Positions 31,428-32,489 of a stretch of DNA of 32,489 bases are shown here, piece by piece. Location of the stretch: positions 1 to 32,489 of the forward strand of contig CALVMB010000014.1 in NCBI GenBank assembly GCA_944341895.1, read 5' to 3'. Every line of letters begins with the position of its first letter. Within the stretch, counting starts at the first letter, position 1. A program made the translations under genes and the position numbers. The notes under the pieces were generated by a model, which ran no database searches, was not told the DNA's origin, and saw only the letters and a list, made by a program, of their open reading frames with translations. Source of the DNA: an uncultured Clostridia bacterium. Its GTDB lineage: Bacteria > Bacillota > Clostridia > Christensenellales > Borkfalkiaceae.

Positions 31428-31443
31428 AGTTTCATATGAAACA
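31428..31443. promoter_or_regulatory. parS-like site, CATATG variant
   Basis: AGTTTCATATGAAACA differs by one base from the other CATATG sites and lies 32 bases after the perfect parS. Confidence 0.6.
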
Positions 31444-32221
31444 TTTTAAGCCCGAAAATGACGTAAAAATGGAAGGGCGCAGGCTTAATTTTTTGGAAAT
31501 TTTAAATAATTTGAGCATCAGAAACGATTATGATCGCATATTAAACAAAAAAATTTTGCGAATGAGTTGTATTTTTGGCCGCAGTGTGGTAAGATATTGC
31601 ACAGAACATGCACGAAATTACGCTATCGATTTACAGCAGCAGAGGGTGCAGATCGGCAAGAGAAAGATGTGCGGCATTCACGGATATTTTTTAATAAAAA
31701 TTTGTTATGTACGATTGCCGTGAACTTCAGAAGGGACGCTCATACGAAATGTCTTGCAGTCAGTAATCAATTACGACGATTTTGGCGCATTATTGATACC
31801 CATTCTTAATAATAAATTTTATACACAGTCCTGTTCTGAAAGGCAAAAGCATTGCTCCGCGGGAATCGGTTCGCCGTTGCGGAAAGATGATGTACAGAAT
31901 TTTTGTCGGATGCAGGCACGGTTTCCGCAGGATTATCCAGTGGGCGGGTATGTTTGCGGAACGATGACTGCACATTTCGCTGTTGGCGAGGCGCAAAAGG
32001 CGGCGCAAAGTTGTTTTTTCTGCGCCACCGAAAAGAGTATTTTCTAAACAAAGCTGTCGAGCGTTGCGCCTGTGTGTGCCTGATCGACCTGGTGACGGAT
32101 GAAAATTTAGCCTGCGTGCGTAAAGTCGCGCGGGCAGGCGGCTGTAGTGTTTTAGAACTCGGCGAAGTTTTGTCAGCGCATGGTCAGATTGCAGTCAGTC
32201 CGATCGGGCGGCCGCGCATAT

Positions 32222-32489
32222 ACAGGCGCGCAGACAGGCATGCAGACAGGCATGCAGACAGGTGTGCAGACAGGCACGCAGTCAGGTGCTCAGTCAGGCA
32301 CGCAGTCAGGCACGCAGTCAGGTACGCAGTCAGGTACGCAGTCAGGTACGCAGACAGGCACGCAGTCAGGCGCGCAGACAGGCACGCAGACAGGCACGCT
32401 GACAGGCACGCAGACAGGCACGCAGACAGGCACGCAGACAGGCACGCAGACAGGCACGCAGACAGGCACGCAGACAGGCACGCAGACAG
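32222..32489. repeat. 12-bp tandem repeat running off the window
   Basis: About 22 units of the type ACAGGCACGCAG. Left units vary (CATGCAG, TGTGCAG, TCAGGTACGCAG), while the last seven or so from 32401 on are identical. On the minus strand it reads as a Val-Pro-Val-Cys repeat, but no gene context supports translation. Confidence 0.95.

Larger units (their letters stand above)
29596..32221. other. AT-rich gene desert with origin/centromere-type motifs
   Basis: From about 29.6 kb to about 31.85 kb the DNA is far poorer in GC than the rest of the window (often 15-35 percent by eye per line), rising again towards 32.2 kb. Only short frames without ribosome sites or recognisable motifs are present. 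The tract holds DnaA boxes, parS sites, two long perfect palindromes, an imperfect hairpin at 30050-30087 (GGCGC and CTATA arms) and many GCGC words. Confidence 0.75.

Noticed and set aside
31436..31723. 95-codon plus-strand frame in the AT-rich desert
   Set aside because: It starts inside a parS-like palindrome, has no credible ribosome site and no recognisable motif; chance frames of this size are possible.
31754..32047. 97-codon plus-strand frame near the right end
   Set aside because: Overlaps other short frames, with no ribosome site or family features; possibly a remnant but not supportable.
32290..32481. Val-Pro-Val-Cys repeat frame on the minus strand
   Set aside because: It is a by-product of the 12-bp DNA repeat, since 12 is a multiple of three, and has no start context.

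Overview
The window looks like the origin-proximal part of a chromosome from a high-GC, spore-lineage anaerobe of the Clostridia. The reasons are: the rpmH-rnpA-yidD-yidC-khpB (jag) block, a spore-coat-type DUF3794/LysM protein, a YyaC-type sporulation protein and a Veg protein; adhE with the NADH sensor Rex; a FeoA/FeoB ferrous-iron operon; and many near-consensus sigma-A promoters with 17-bp spacers. Coding DNA is GC-rich, which opens many long spurious frames on the opposite strand. No genus can be assigned from sequence alone. No tRNA, rRNA, CRISPR array or insertion sequence was recognised.

Layout. Positions 1-16925 are almost entirely minus-strand genes: membrane PH-domain protein, rex and adhE (partial); ispE with a membrane protein; a SipL-like spore protein (with divergent veg on plus); an acidic zinc-ribbon protein; a large lipoprotein; rplM-rpsI; an iron operon feoA2-feoA-feoB-feoX; and rsmG coupled to a SLOG-family gene. 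The strand switches at 16926-17343, a gene-free gap with degenerate DnaA boxes and a DnaA-trio-like tract, which I read as the likely oriC. Rightwards run dnaN, rpmH, rnpA, yidD, yidC and khpB on plus. dnaA is not in the window, and dnaN sits directly beside rpmH.

Positions 21.7-28.6 kb are accessory: an SPFH/zinc-ribbon membrane operon with a divergent zinc-ribbon membrane protein, the yyaC-like gene, a GH109/Gfo-Idh-MocA-type enzyme divergent from an AraC-family regulator, and a HAD phosphatase.

Positions 28.6-32.5 kb are the most unusual part. About 3.9 kb holds no convincing gene. It starts with a 92-bp tandem repeat growing out of the tail of the HAD gene, then a string of hairpins that may be a small RNA, then a cluster of consensus DnaA boxes. 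A strongly AT-rich desert follows, holding one perfect parS (TGTTTCACGTGAAACA), four parS-like variants (mostly with a CATATG centre), two long perfect palindromes and many GCGC words. It ends in a 12-bp tandem repeat that runs off the window. I interpret this as a centromere-like parS loading zone about 13-14 kb from oriC. This is an inference from motifs; the ParB and DnaA proteins are not encoded here.
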